Shown here: piece after piece, positions 52,048 to 59,221 of the stretch | Numbering within the stretch: the stretch's first letter is position 1 | How the letters are laid out: every line of letters begins with the position of its first letter | From: an uncultured Latescibacterota bacterium | GTDB lineage: Bacteria; Latescibacterota; UBA2968; UBA8231 | DNA: 64,000 bases | Assembly (NCBI GenBank): GCA_951813615.1 | Contig: OX638377.1 | Coordinates: forward strand, 372,001-436,000 | Direction: 5' to 3' | The notes under the pieces: generated by a model | Seen by the model: the letters and a program-made list of their open reading frames with translations, nothing else | Databases searched by the model: none | Told to the model about the DNA's origin: nothing | Program-made: the position numbers and the translations under genes

Positions 52048-54015
52048 ATGAAATACGCGCTCGTCCTGTCGTCGGTTCTGTGTTGTCTGGCCATCCCGGT
52101 TTCAGCACAAATAGTCCACGTGTGGGATCTGGCCGATACCGCTCAGACGGGCCAGTTCACAGTGTACAACCCCGACGTCAATGATGCCGAATTCGGCACG
52201 CCTATTACCGCTGGTGATCTCGATGGCGACGGGCGCGACGATCTGGTGATTTCGGCCATGGCTGGCGATGGCCCCGCCAACGATCGCTCCAATGCCGGTG
52301 AAGTGGCCATTTGCTTCGACACCATACCCTTGGGGGGCGGCCTGGACTTGGCCGCCGACTCCGGCGATGTGGTCACCCTATATGGCGAGGCCCGGCGCGA
52401 CCTTTTTGGTATCAAGACCCATGTGGCCGACCTCGTGGGCGACAGGCGCGCCGATCTTTTGGTGGGCGCTTTTTACGCCGATGCCTCCGATCTCGCCAAC
52501 GCTGGCAAGCTCTATATTTTTTCGGCCGAACTCATCGCTTGGTTGCGGGCCGCAGGGGGACACTTGGATTTGGCGCAACGGCCTTGGCCGGAGGGGTTGA
52601 TTACCGTTATCGGCGCTGAACGCGACGGCCGCTTGGGGGTGTGGATGACCGCCGGGGATTTCGACGGCGATGGCCACCAGGATGCGGTGGTGGGTGCCGA
52701 CCGGGCCTCGGGGGCGGTGGGAGCTATTGAGGCGGGACGGGTGTACGTCCTCTACGGGCCGCTAGATTCGGGCGCTACTATCGATTTGGCGGCTGCGGAA
52801 CATCCTTTGAGTATCATCTACGGCATTGATGCCCTAGACCACGCTGGTTCGACCGTGGTCGCTGGCGACTTTGACGGCGACGGGTACGACGACATCGCCA
52901 TTGGCGCGGCGGCTTTCGGCACCTTGCGCAATGCGTATCATCGCACCGGCGGCGCAGGGGATGGCCCCGAAAACCAGCGCGAAAACGCTGGGGAAATGTA
53001 CGTGGTGTACGGCGGTCCCCAGCGTCCCGCGACCATTGATTTAGCCGGGAATCCGCCCACCGATCTGACCGTCATTTACGGTGCCGATGGCGGCGGGAAT
53101 TCGCCCGACCGGCTGGGTGAGGAATTCGTCTTGGCCGATATCGACGGCAACGGCATCCAAGATCTATTCATCGGCGCGTACCGGGCCGACGGTCCGGGCA
53201 ATAGCCGCACCGACGCTGGCGAGGTGTACGTGGTGTACGGCGGTCCGCAGTGGCGCGGACAGCGGCTGGATATGGCCGCGCCGCCGGCCGACATTACTGT
53301 TATCTACGGTGCCCGCCCCAATGCCATTACTGGCGATGCCGTAGCTGCCGGCGATATCCACGGCGATGGGTACGACGACCTCTTTGTCGGCGTGCCCGGC
53401 GACGAGGGGCCGCTCAAACGGCGCTTGGCTGGCGGTTTCGCGGTGTTGGCTGGCGGCCCCGATTTGCCGCACGAGATCGACTTGGCCGACCCCGCAGTAC
53501 CCGTCGTGTGGATTGAAGCACCCGATCCGATTGATTTTTCGGCCTATTGGGGGGCCAGCGGCGATATGGATGGCGACGGACGGATGGACGCGATTCCCAA
53601 CGGCATGGCCGGCGACGGGCCCGACAACCGGCGCGAAAACGCGGGGGAAGCCCACATCATCAGCGGTGCCGCACTGTCCCCATATTTGCCCGGCGTGGTC
53701 GTCCCCACGGCTGTGGAAGAGGTGGAACGAACCACCCCTGATAAGGCCACTCTGTTGGCCAATTACCCCAATCCGTTTAACAGCTTCACGCGAATTCCCT
53801 TCGTGCTGCCGGTTGAGGCGGATTATGCCTTGGCCATTTACGGGGCCGATGGCCAATTGGTGCGCCAACTGACCGATGGCCGAGGGGTGGGTCGCTACCT
53901 AGCCGGGTGGGATGCCCGCAACGACGAGGGGCGTCCGGTGGCCTCTGGGGTCTATTGGGCGCGTTTGCGCGTCGGCTCCCAACTGTACCGGCAGCCGCTG
54001 GTGTATATCAAATAA
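52048..54015 (+). CDS. FG-GAP (integrin-like) propeller exoprotein with sorting domain
   Basis: A 655-residue secreted protein. ATG 52048 opens the signal MKYALVLSSVLCCLAIPVSA; a GGAGA ribosome-binding site lies 6-8 nt upstream. Seven FG-GAP blades with calcium loops follow, for example TAGDLDGDGRDDLVISAMAG, TAGDFDGDGHQDAVVGADRA, VAGDFDGDGYDDIAIGAAAF and LADIDGNGIQDLFIGAYRA, several of them followed by GEVYVVYGG as in integrin alpha propellers. The C-terminal 85 residues are a sorting domain (LLANYPNPFNSFTRIPFVLP ... WDARNDEGRPVASGVYWARL). It must have its own promoter downstream of the terminator or overlapping it, because the gap is only 46 nt. The 14-bp repeat that marks the edge of the defence island lies 18 nt after its stop. 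Confidence 0.9.
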   Translation: MKYALVLSSVLCCLAIPVSAQIVHVWDLADTAQTGQFTVYNPDVNDAEFGTPITAGDLDGDGRDDLVISAMAGDGPANDRSNAGEVAICFDTIPLGGGLDLAADSGDVVTLYGEARRDLFGIKTHVADLVGDRRADLLVGAFYADASDLANAGKLYIFSAELIAWLRAAGGHLDLAQRPWPEGLITVIGAERDGRLGVWMTAGDFDGDGHQDAVVGADRASGAVGAIEAGRVYVLYGPLDSGATIDLAAAEHPLSIIYGIDALDHAGSTVVAGDFDGDGYDDIAIGAAAFGTLRNAYHRTGGAGDGPENQRENAGEMYVVYGGPQRPATIDLAGNPPTDLTVIYGADGGGNSPDRLGEEFVLADIDGNGIQDLFIGAYRADGPGNSRTDAGEVYVVYGGPQWRGQRLDMAAPPADITVIYGARPNAITGDAVAAGDIHGDGYDDLFVGVPGDEGPLKRRLAGGFAVLAGGPDLPHEIDLADPAVPVVWIEAPDPIDFSAYWGASGDMDGDGRMDAIPNGMAGDGPDNRRENAGEAHIISGAALSPYLPGVVVPTAVEEVERTTPDKATLLANYPNPFNSFTRIPFVLPVEADYALAIYGADGQLVRQLTDGRGVGRYLAGWDARNDEGRPVASGVYWARLRVGSQLYRQPLVYIK

Positions 54016-54332
54016 TCTTTTTCTTTAATTCATTCAAGGCTGCGCCGTTGAAGGGGCATCTGAAGGAACCTGCCAAAATCACTACCGCCTTTAAAAGATG
54101 CTCAGCCATCCTGATCTCTTGACCATATGCGGCATAAGGTCTATTTTGGCAAAGGCCTTTTCGATAAGGTAATTTGTGGACTGGCTGCAGTAGGTAATCC
54201 CGGCCTACCTGAACGATACAATCTAAATCTATATCTGCATGAGTCCTTATCTTACAGTGAAAAACTACGGCGAATAGGCTGTATCCATTAACGGACGATG
54301 CTGCAAGCGCTGATTCCTTCAATATTAAGATT
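54016..54332. other. Non-coding island edge, AT-rich
   Basis: This 317-nt stretch carries the left copy of the 14-bp repeat and no supported gene. A minus-strand reading frame (54379 to 54008) contains a stretch (AEHLLKAVVILAGSF) that vaguely recalls HEPN-domain helices, and a second minus frame (LIEKAFAKIDLMPHM) overlaps it, as might be left by a frameshifted gene. Neither has a convincing start or length. The upstream part probably holds the promoter of the HEPN gene. Confidence 0.4.
54034..54047 (+). repeat. Left copy of 14-bp direct repeat bounding the defence island
   Basis: TCAAGGCTGCGCCG is identical to 57418-57431. The right copy is the 3' end of the peptide-binding lipoprotein gene (its TGA stop and the codons before it, read on the minus strand), as for many phage/integrative-element attachment sites at gene ends. 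No integrase gene was seen between the copies. Confidence 0.55.
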
Positions 54333-55844
54333 ATGATGGAAAATATCGAAAAACAGAAATACGAGGGAATTTTTACCATTGATCCAGATAGAGAGATTCA
54401 TGGAGAACTCACACTCGATGGGTCGAGAAGTTCCCTATATTTGTGGGATAAAGATTTCTTCCATTCATATGGTAATCAGAATCGGATTATAAAGGGAGTC
54501 CTGAATAATCTGACAAAAGTCTCTTTGATAAACTGTATAACAACGTTGAGTTCTGGTCAGCGCGGCACGAATCATGAGGAGATTCATTACGCAAAGTTTT
54601 TCCCTCATTATGTTCTTTTTGGGGATCAACATATCTCGCCTCACGATAAATCAATAACCGAGGTTAATTTCGTTATTGATGATGCAACTGTGCTTTTTAA
54701 TGACTATGATGCTTTTGGCCAAATATTCGATGCCACTCCACTTATTGAACAAGTAGTACAATACCATACAGACTATCTTACACAACATAATATCCCCCAT
54801 AATGCAGAGATAGGACCACACCCAGAAATCTTTTATTACACTGGGAAGGTAGAAATTTTTTCAACTGACACAGTATTGGGTAGAATTTCCGCATTTCACA
54901 ACCCTAAATATATGTTCAATGTCAGTCCCGATGGTATAGAGGTAAAGAATACGATCTTTTTGAAATTACGTTTTTGTAATACAGTAACCTTTATGGATGC
55001 CATTTATAAAACTTCCAGAGTTTTGAATTTTCTTGAATTGATAGTAGGTTGTCCCCAAAATATAGAGCTTTGGATTTCAAAAAAAGGAGAGGAAGAACGA
55101 TCAGTGAATATCCGGGTTTATGATAGCATGTCTCCTAAATATGAGCGATCTGAAAACGAAAATAGAGTACATCCCGCAGACGTACTTATAGACGCTGTCA
55201 GAAATCCGATAGAGTTTTCTCGTGTCCTCGCAGATTGGCTCATACGCGATGATATTTGGCATGACTCACGAAGTATATTTTTTGCTAATTTTTCTAAACA
55301 AAGATTTTACGACGGAGATCGCTTGATAGTTGCTGCAAATATGTTTGATATTCTACCTGACAGTGCTGTACCTGCCGAAGTTGAACTCCCAGAAAATATT
55401 AAATGTGCCCTCGATAGCTGCCGCAAGATTTTTAAGAATTTGCCGAGCAGTCCTGAGCGCGACAGTGCTTTGAATGCTCTTGGCCGTATCGGCGCTGTTA
55501 CACTCAGACGAAAGATTCGTCATAGAGCTCAGCTTTTAATCGATATGGTCGGAGACAGACTCCCAGAGTTATTGAAAGCAACGGATGAGGCGGTAAATTG
55601 CCGGAATCACTATGTTCACGGAAGTCCATCTCGGATAGATTATAGCAAGGAATCGCACATATCGACTTTCCTTACAGAGACTCTCGAATTTGTATTCGCA
55701 GCCTCAGATCTAATTGATGCCGGGTGGGACATAAGGGATTGGTGTGCAGGTAGTAGAAGGATTTCCCATCCCTTCGGTCAGTACCTCGAAACTTATAAAA
55801 GCGATATATCAAAATTGATATCCCTTCTACAATCACCGAAATAA
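54333..55844 (+). CDS. apeA: ApeA-like HEPN anti-phage protein
   Basis: A 503-residue protein (ATG 54333 or the adjacent ATG 54336). The N-terminal part (about 10-330) is beta-rich and starts GIFTIDPDREIHGELTLDGS, as in the ApeA N-terminal domain. The C-terminal helical part (about 370-500) has the HEPN catalytic motif in NCRNHYVHG (Arg-x4-His), preceded by a typical RLPELLKATDEAVNCR helix. HEPN domains are RNases. ApeA-type proteins give abortive protection against phage by cutting RNA, with the N-terminal domain sensing infection (established for the family). The gene is very AT-rich (one sampled line 35% GC against about 57% nearby), which supports recent transfer. It is single and has no obvious partner. 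Confidence 0.8.
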   Translation: MMENIEKQKYEGIFTIDPDREIHGELTLDGSRSSLYLWDKDFFHSYGNQNRIIKGVLNNLTKVSLINCITTLSSGQRGTNHEEIHYAKFFPHYVLFGDQHISPHDKSITEVNFVIDDATVLFNDYDAFGQIFDATPLIEQVVQYHTDYLTQHNIPHNAEIGPHPEIFYYTGKVEIFSTDTVLGRISAFHNPKYMFNVSPDGIEVKNTIFLKLRFCNTVTFMDAIYKTSRVLNFLELIVGCPQNIELWISKKGEEERSVNIRVYDSMSPKYERSENENRVHPADVLIDAVRNPIEFSRVLADWLIRDDIWHDSRSIFFANFSKQRFYDGDRLIVAANMFDILPDSAVPAEVELPENIKCALDSCRKIFKNLPSSPERDSALNALGRIGAVTLRRKIRHRAQLLIDMVGDRLPELLKATDEAVNCRNHYVHGSPSRIDYSKESHISTFLTETLEFVFAASDLIDAGWDIRDWCAGSRRISHPFGQYLETYKSDISKLISLLQSPK

Positions 55845-55849
55845 GCGAT

Positions 55850-55872
55850 GAGTACTTTTTAGAAGTACGCTC
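55850..55872 (+). terminator. Hairpin after the ApeA-like gene
   Basis: GAGTACTT and AAGTACgCTC pair with a single bulged G around a 5-nt loop. It begins 5 nt after the stop codon of the HEPN gene. There is no T-run after it, so termination is possible but uncertain. Confidence 0.35.
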
Positions 55873-55948
55873 TGAAAACAGCGCCTGATAAGCTACTGAG
55901 AGTAATCAATTCTTGAACGAAATATAGTATTCGACAGAGAGATGAAAT

Positions 55949-56185
55949 ATGGATTCTGAACTCATTCAATCTGATCCCGCAGTCATGATGGGTAAGCCCG
56001 TCGTCGCGGGAACGCGCATTACTGTCGAGTTGATTCTGGAGAAACTTTCTGTAGGTGAGACAATCGACCAGATTCTTGAGGAATATCCCCGTTTGACTAG
56101 GGAAGGCGTTCTGGCAGCCTTGAGTTTTGCCGCTCAAGCTCTGCGAGCTGATGTAGTATATCCAACTGTTGAGCAGAGTATGTGA
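55949..56185 (+). CDS. DUF433 protein (antitoxin-like)
   Basis: A 78-residue protein of the DUF433 family: PAVMMGKPVVAGTRITVELI, then KLSVGETIDQILEEYPRLTR and GVLAALSFAAQAL. These are small winged-helix proteins, usually encoded next to a DUF5615 PIN-like nuclease as an antitoxin (VapB-like). That partner is missing here. The next gene is a DUF2442 protein instead. GAGAGATGA precedes the ATG at 55949. It belongs to the transferred defence island. Confidence 0.9.
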   Translation: MDSELIQSDPAVMMGKPVVAGTRITVELILEKLSVGETIDQILEEYPRLTREGVLAALSFAAQALRADVVYPTVEQSM

Positions 56186-56203
56186 ACCTGCTGGTGGACG
56201 ATT

Positions 56204-56533
56204 ATGCTACACGACGTTGTTTCTGCCACCTATCAGGGTCGCTACTTGATCGAGTTAGAGTTCGATGACGGCCAGCGCGGAACTGTTGATTTCGCAAAGT
56301 ATTTGGAGAGGCGAGGTGTATTTGAGCAGTTCAGAGATCTTGAGTTTTTTCGGAGCTTCGCTATCAACAAGGAGCTTGGCGTTCTGACGTGGGGCAATGA
56401 GATCGACATAGCACCAGAGACCTTGTATGCTAAGGCTACAGGGACTCCTCTCCCTACATGGATGAATCCGGAGAAAGAGCCTCAGACGAGCAAGGATTTG
56501 CATATGGATTCGCTGCGAAACAGTCGAACCTAA
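56204..56533 (+). CDS. DUF2442 protein
   Basis: A 109-residue protein. Residues 1-85 follow the DUF2442 pattern: MLHDVVSATYQGRYLIELEF, DDGQRGTVDFAKYLERRGVF, FRSFAINKELGVLTWGNEID, IAPETLYAKATGTPLPTWMN. These small proteins are thought to be toxin-antitoxin components and usually accompany a DUF4160 protein; none is present here. The last ~20 residues (after TWMNPEKE) are not part of the family and may be read-through into decayed sequence. It lies 18 nt after the DUF433 gene, so the two may be cotranscribed. Confidence 0.88.
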   Translation: MLHDVVSATYQGRYLIELEFDDGQRGTVDFAKYLERRGVFEQFRDLEFFRSFAINKELGVLTWGNEIDIAPETLYAKATGTPLPTWMNPEKEPQTSKDLHMDSLRNSRT

Positions 56534-56545
56534 TCGAAGTGCCAG

Positions 56546-56668
56546 ATGGCCTCTCCCTCCTTTCACGAAAAGCTCTTCTCCTAGCTTCCTGCGGTAGCAC
56601 TCCTACAAAATCTCGGCTACGATTACCTCAGACTGGAAGACGCGGTGAAGCTCGCGGCGACCGGCTAG
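56546..56668 (+). pseudogene. hsdR: Remnant of type I restriction hsdR (N-terminus only)
   Basis: Read from ATG 56546 this gives MASPSFHEKLFS, a TAG stop (56582-56584), then LPAVALLQNLGYDYLRLEDA, VKLAATG and a second stop. Type I restriction R subunits begin with SFxExxxSQxPALxLLxNLGYxYLxxEEAL, so the TAG stands where the family has Gln (CAG to TAG). Only about 40 codons remain and the family protein is about 1000 residues. This is therefore a dead fragment left by deletion, next to other defence genes. No hsdM or hsdS is present. Recognition of the family rests on memory of the motif. Confidence 0.55.
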
Positions 56669-56715
56669 GCAGCACGGATTAGGTTCTTTCGAGCTACTGT
56701 CAGGGCAACAACCTC

Positions 56716-56771
56716 TTGACAATAAAGATATCCTGCGTATTATGACCGTAGTCATAACTGTGGTCATAATA
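56716..56771 (+). promoter_or_regulatory. Promoter with overlapping palindromic operator of the phd/PIN module
   Basis: TTGACA (56716-56721), 16 nt, TATTAT (56738-56743) is a near-consensus promoter. A perfect 10-bp inverted repeat TATTATGACC (56738-56747) / GGTCATAATA (56762-56771) starts in the -10 box, and an inner palindrome ATGAC-cgta-GTCAT (56742-56755) lies within it. Phd/YefM antitoxins repress their own operons by binding such palindromes, so autoregulation is likely. An in-frame ATG inside the operator at 56742 is unlikely to be the start, because AGAGGA lies just before 56790. Confidence 0.75.
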
Positions 56772-56789
56772 CATCAAAAAAGAGGAAAA

Positions 56790-57023
56790 ATGCCTTCTAT
56801 TTCAAAAAGTAAATTGAAAGCCAATATGCTTCGCATCTTTCGCGATATTGAAGAAACTGGCGAAGAATGGGTGGTGACAGATCACAATCGCCCCGTTTTA
56901 CGCATCCAGCCGATTGCGCAAAAAAAGACCGTGGAAGAGGTGTTCGGAGCGATTCAGGGCAAAGTCGTCTATCGCGAAGACATCAATACGCCCACCACTG
57001 ACGAATGGGGAGCGCTGGCGTGA
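56790..57023 (+). CDS. Phd/YefM-type antitoxin
   Basis: A 77-residue protein started at ATG 56790 (AGAGGA 4 nt upstream), giving MPSISKSKLKANMLRIFRDI, then TGEEWVVTDHNRPVLRIQPI. This is the Phd/YefM fold, in which the N-terminal domain binds DNA and the C-terminal tail (VEEVFGAIQGKVVYREDINT) wraps the toxin. The stop overlaps the start of a PIN-domain gene by GTGA. It neutralises that toxin and probably represses the operon through the palindrome upstream. Confidence 0.9.
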   Translation: MPSISKSKLKANMLRIFRDIEETGEEWVVTDHNRPVLRIQPIAQKKTVEEVFGAIQGKVVYREDINTPTTDEWGALA

Positions 57024-57400
57024 TCGTCTTGGATACTTCGGCCCTCGTATTCTGGACGCTAAATCGAGATCGGCTATCTCGAACCGCAGCACAAGCGATC
57101 TCGGACGCCGATCGCATTGTTCTTAGTTCGATCTCTATCTGGGAAATTGGCATTAAAGTAAAAAAAGAACAGCTCTCCATACCGATTTCCATCCAGGAAT
57201 TCACCGATAAACTGGAACAAATTGATCGCCTCGATATTCTCCCGGTAGACATCCAGACTTGGATCAAAAATCTCGAACTCGACTGGGATCATCGCGACCC
57301 TGCTGACCGCACCATTGTCGCTACGGCCAGTCTGCACGCCTGCCCGCTGGTCACTTCGGATTCCGCTATCCGCGCATTTTATTCACAGGCTATTTGGTAA
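57020..57400 (+). CDS. vapC: PIN-domain ribonuclease toxin (VapC-like)
   Basis: A 126-residue PIN-domain protein started at GTG 57020, overlapping the antitoxin stop. Acidic active-site residues are in VIVLDTSALVFW (Asp), SSISIWEIGIKVKKEQL (Glu) and WDHRDPADRTIVATA (Asp, Asp), with LVTSDSAIRAF (Asp) near the end. VapC toxins cleave tRNA or rRNA when released from the antitoxin. The pairing of a PIN toxin with a Phd-type antitoxin is common. This is the last gene of the island; its stop lies 17 nt before the right copy of the 14-bp repeat. Confidence 0.92.
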   Translation: MIVLDTSALVFWTLNRDRLSRTAAQAISDADRIVLSSISIWEIGIKVKKEQLSIPISIQEFTDKLEQIDRLDILPVDIQTWIKNLELDWDHRDPADRTIVATASLHACPLVTSDSAIRAFYSQAIW

Positions 57401-57417
57401 TCCAACGTTTCTCCATC

Positions 57418-57431
57418 TCAAGGCTGCGCCG
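57418..57431 (+). repeat. Right copy of 14-bp direct repeat bounding the defence island
   Basis: TCAAGGCTGCGCCG, identical to 54034-54047. It contains the stop codon (TCA on this strand) and last codons of the minus-strand peptide-binding lipoprotein gene. Its position at the intact 3' end of a gene suggests an attachment site, so that insertion left the gene whole. Confidence 0.55.
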
Positions 57432-59154
57432 GTTCCAATCCCAACAGCACGATCAAGAACGAGCGTACCCAATAGGCGCTGTTCATGTAGGGATTTTCGG
57501 CCGAGGGCCAGTTTTTCCAATAGGTCTGGTTGTGGGGAATGCGGTGGAACCACTGGAGCAGGGGAATGGCCGGCAATTCGGCCAGCCAGATCTCGAGGGC
57601 TTGGCGAAAGAGCGGCACGAGCGCTGGGTCGTCGGGCGCGGTCTGGCCCATCTGATCGACCAAGCGGTCGAAGTCCGCGTTGCGCCAGCGCCAGAAATAC
57701 GGAGTGGCCGTGCCGGTGGGCTGGACATAGCGGCTGTGGTAGAGCCGCAGGGTGAAATACGGGTCGCGCACGGAGCCGCCGTTGCCCATGACAAAGGCGC
57801 GGGCCGTGCCCTGGGTCATGCGGGTATAGGCGTCGGAAAACATGCGAAAGGAGGAGTCGAAACCCGCGCGGCGCAATTGCTCGACCAGCACGGGCGTGAA
57901 GTCTTGGAAGAGGGAGGGAAAGACGACGACGGGTATTCTCAGGCGCTCGCCATTTTTGTTCCACATACCTTCCGCATCTCTGCTCCACCCCTTGCGCTCC
58001 ATGATAGCTGCGGTCTGGGCTAGGTCGTGTTTTCCCACGGGATACTTTTCTAATAGATCCTGAACTTGGTTGATGTAGTGCATCAGCGGCGGGAAATGGG
58101 GGAACGGCAAAAGGGTGTACTCGCCGGCTCCTTGCCAGCCAATGGCCACGAGTTGTTCGCGGTCGATGGCGTGGTTTACGGCCCAGCGAATGTCCGGGTC
58201 GTCGAAAGGCGGCTCTAGGTTGTTGAAGCCGAGGGCTGGCGGCCACCAGTCTCGATAGCCGTAGGGAAGTTGGCGGCCCGACCACGTGGTGACGTTGGGG
58301 TTTTGGTCGAGCAGGGTCTTGATGTTGGAGGGCCGCAAATCGATGCACTGATCCATCTGGTTGGCGAGGATGAGCTGAACCCACTTGTTCTCGTCGCCTT
58401 GGGGCAGGTAGATGATGCGCTCGACCCTCGGCAGGCGCTGGAAGCCGATTTGGGCAGCCCACCAGTCCTCGCGCAGATCCCAGAGTCGCTGCTGAGGCTC
58501 GGAGAGGGCGAGACGGTAGGGGCCGCTAACGACCGGCAGGCCACGGGCCAAGTCGAGGTTTTTGAACGAGGTTGGATCCTCGCCCTCCCAGATGTGCTTG
58601 GGCACGATGTGGATGCCATTGCCGAAGTTGTAGGTAAAATAGGAGAACACAAAGCGGGGATTGGGCGCTTTGAGCACGAACCGCGCCGTCAGCGAATCCG
58701 GGACTTCGACTGCGGCGACCCAAGTGTCCATGTCGGTGGAAAAGGCCAGCTCCGGGGCGTGGGCCTTGAGCATGTCAATGGTGAACTTGAGATCGTGGGC
58801 GGTCCAAGGCCGCCCGTCGCTCCACTGCACCCCCTTGCGAATGTGGATCGTCACTTCCGTGTAGTCTGCGTTGTACTCGTGGCCTTCGGCGATCCAAGGT
58901 ATGACGTGGTCTTTTTCTACGTACGCGTTGTAGAAGTAGAGCGGCTCAAACAGGTAATCGAAGCCCGGGGATTGGGTACCGACGATAAAGGGATTGAACG
59001 AGTCGTAGTCCCGCATCTGCGGCAGGCCGAGGATTAGGGTGCGGTTGCGGGGGACGTTCTTTATACCCCCTTCGTCGGAGCCACAGGCGGCGAGCACTAG
59101 GCCGCCGAGCAAGCCCCAGACGGCGAGTTTTGTCTTTTGGCGGAATTTTCTCAT
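57418..59154 (-). CDS. Peptide/nickel ABC transporter substrate-binding lipoprotein (SBP family 5)
   Basis: A 578-residue lipoprotein. ATG 59154 (preferred over a GTG five codons upstream) opens a basic leader and lipobox LAAC (Cys24). The fold is a family-5 substrate-binding protein: YDSFNPFIVGTQSPGFDYLF, DYTEVTIHIRKGVQWSDGRP, WTAHDLKFTIDML, ...FDDPDIRWAVNHAIDREQLV and a C-terminal EIWLAELPAIPLLQWFHRI. It delivers peptides or oligosaccharide-like ligands to an inner-membrane ABC transporter, whose other genes are not in the window. The 67-nt divergent gap separates it from the mutarotase-like gene. Confidence 0.92.
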   Translation of the reverse strand: MRKFRQKTKLAVWGLLGGLVLAACGSDEGGIKNVPRNRTLILGLPQMRDYDSFNPFIVGTQSPGFDYLFEPLYFYNAYVEKDHVIPWIAEGHEYNADYTEVTIHIRKGVQWSDGRPWTAHDLKFTIDMLKAHAPELAFSTDMDTWVAAVEVPDSLTARFVLKAPNPRFVFSYFTYNFGNGIHIVPKHIWEGEDPTSFKNLDLARGLPVVSGPYRLALSEPQQRLWDLREDWWAAQIGFQRLPRVERIIYLPQGDENKWVQLILANQMDQCIDLRPSNIKTLLDQNPNVTTWSGRQLPYGYRDWWPPALGFNNLEPPFDDPDIRWAVNHAIDREQLVAIGWQGAGEYTLLPFPHFPPLMHYINQVQDLLEKYPVGKHDLAQTAAIMERKGWSRDAEGMWNKNGERLRIPVVVFPSLFQDFTPVLVEQLRRAGFDSSFRMFSDAYTRMTQGTARAFVMGNGGSVRDPYFTLRLYHSRYVQPTGTATPYFWRWRNADFDRLVDQMGQTAPDDPALVPLFRQALEIWLAELPAIPLLQWFHRIPHNQTYWKNWPSAENPYMNSAYWVRSFLIVLLGLEPAQP

Positions 59155-59221
59155 ACTTGTCTCGATCACGTGGACGCTTGCAAAAGGTGAGTAACATCCG
59201 AATAATAGAGGAACGGCCTAT

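Noticed and set aside
56458..56682. 74-codon plus-strand frame after DUF2442
   Set aside because: No family signal; the hsdR-like remnant lies in another frame and explains the stretch better.
56742..56789. Upstream ATG for the Phd antitoxin
   Set aside because: It lies in the operator/-10 region, and a proper ribosome-binding site precedes 56790.
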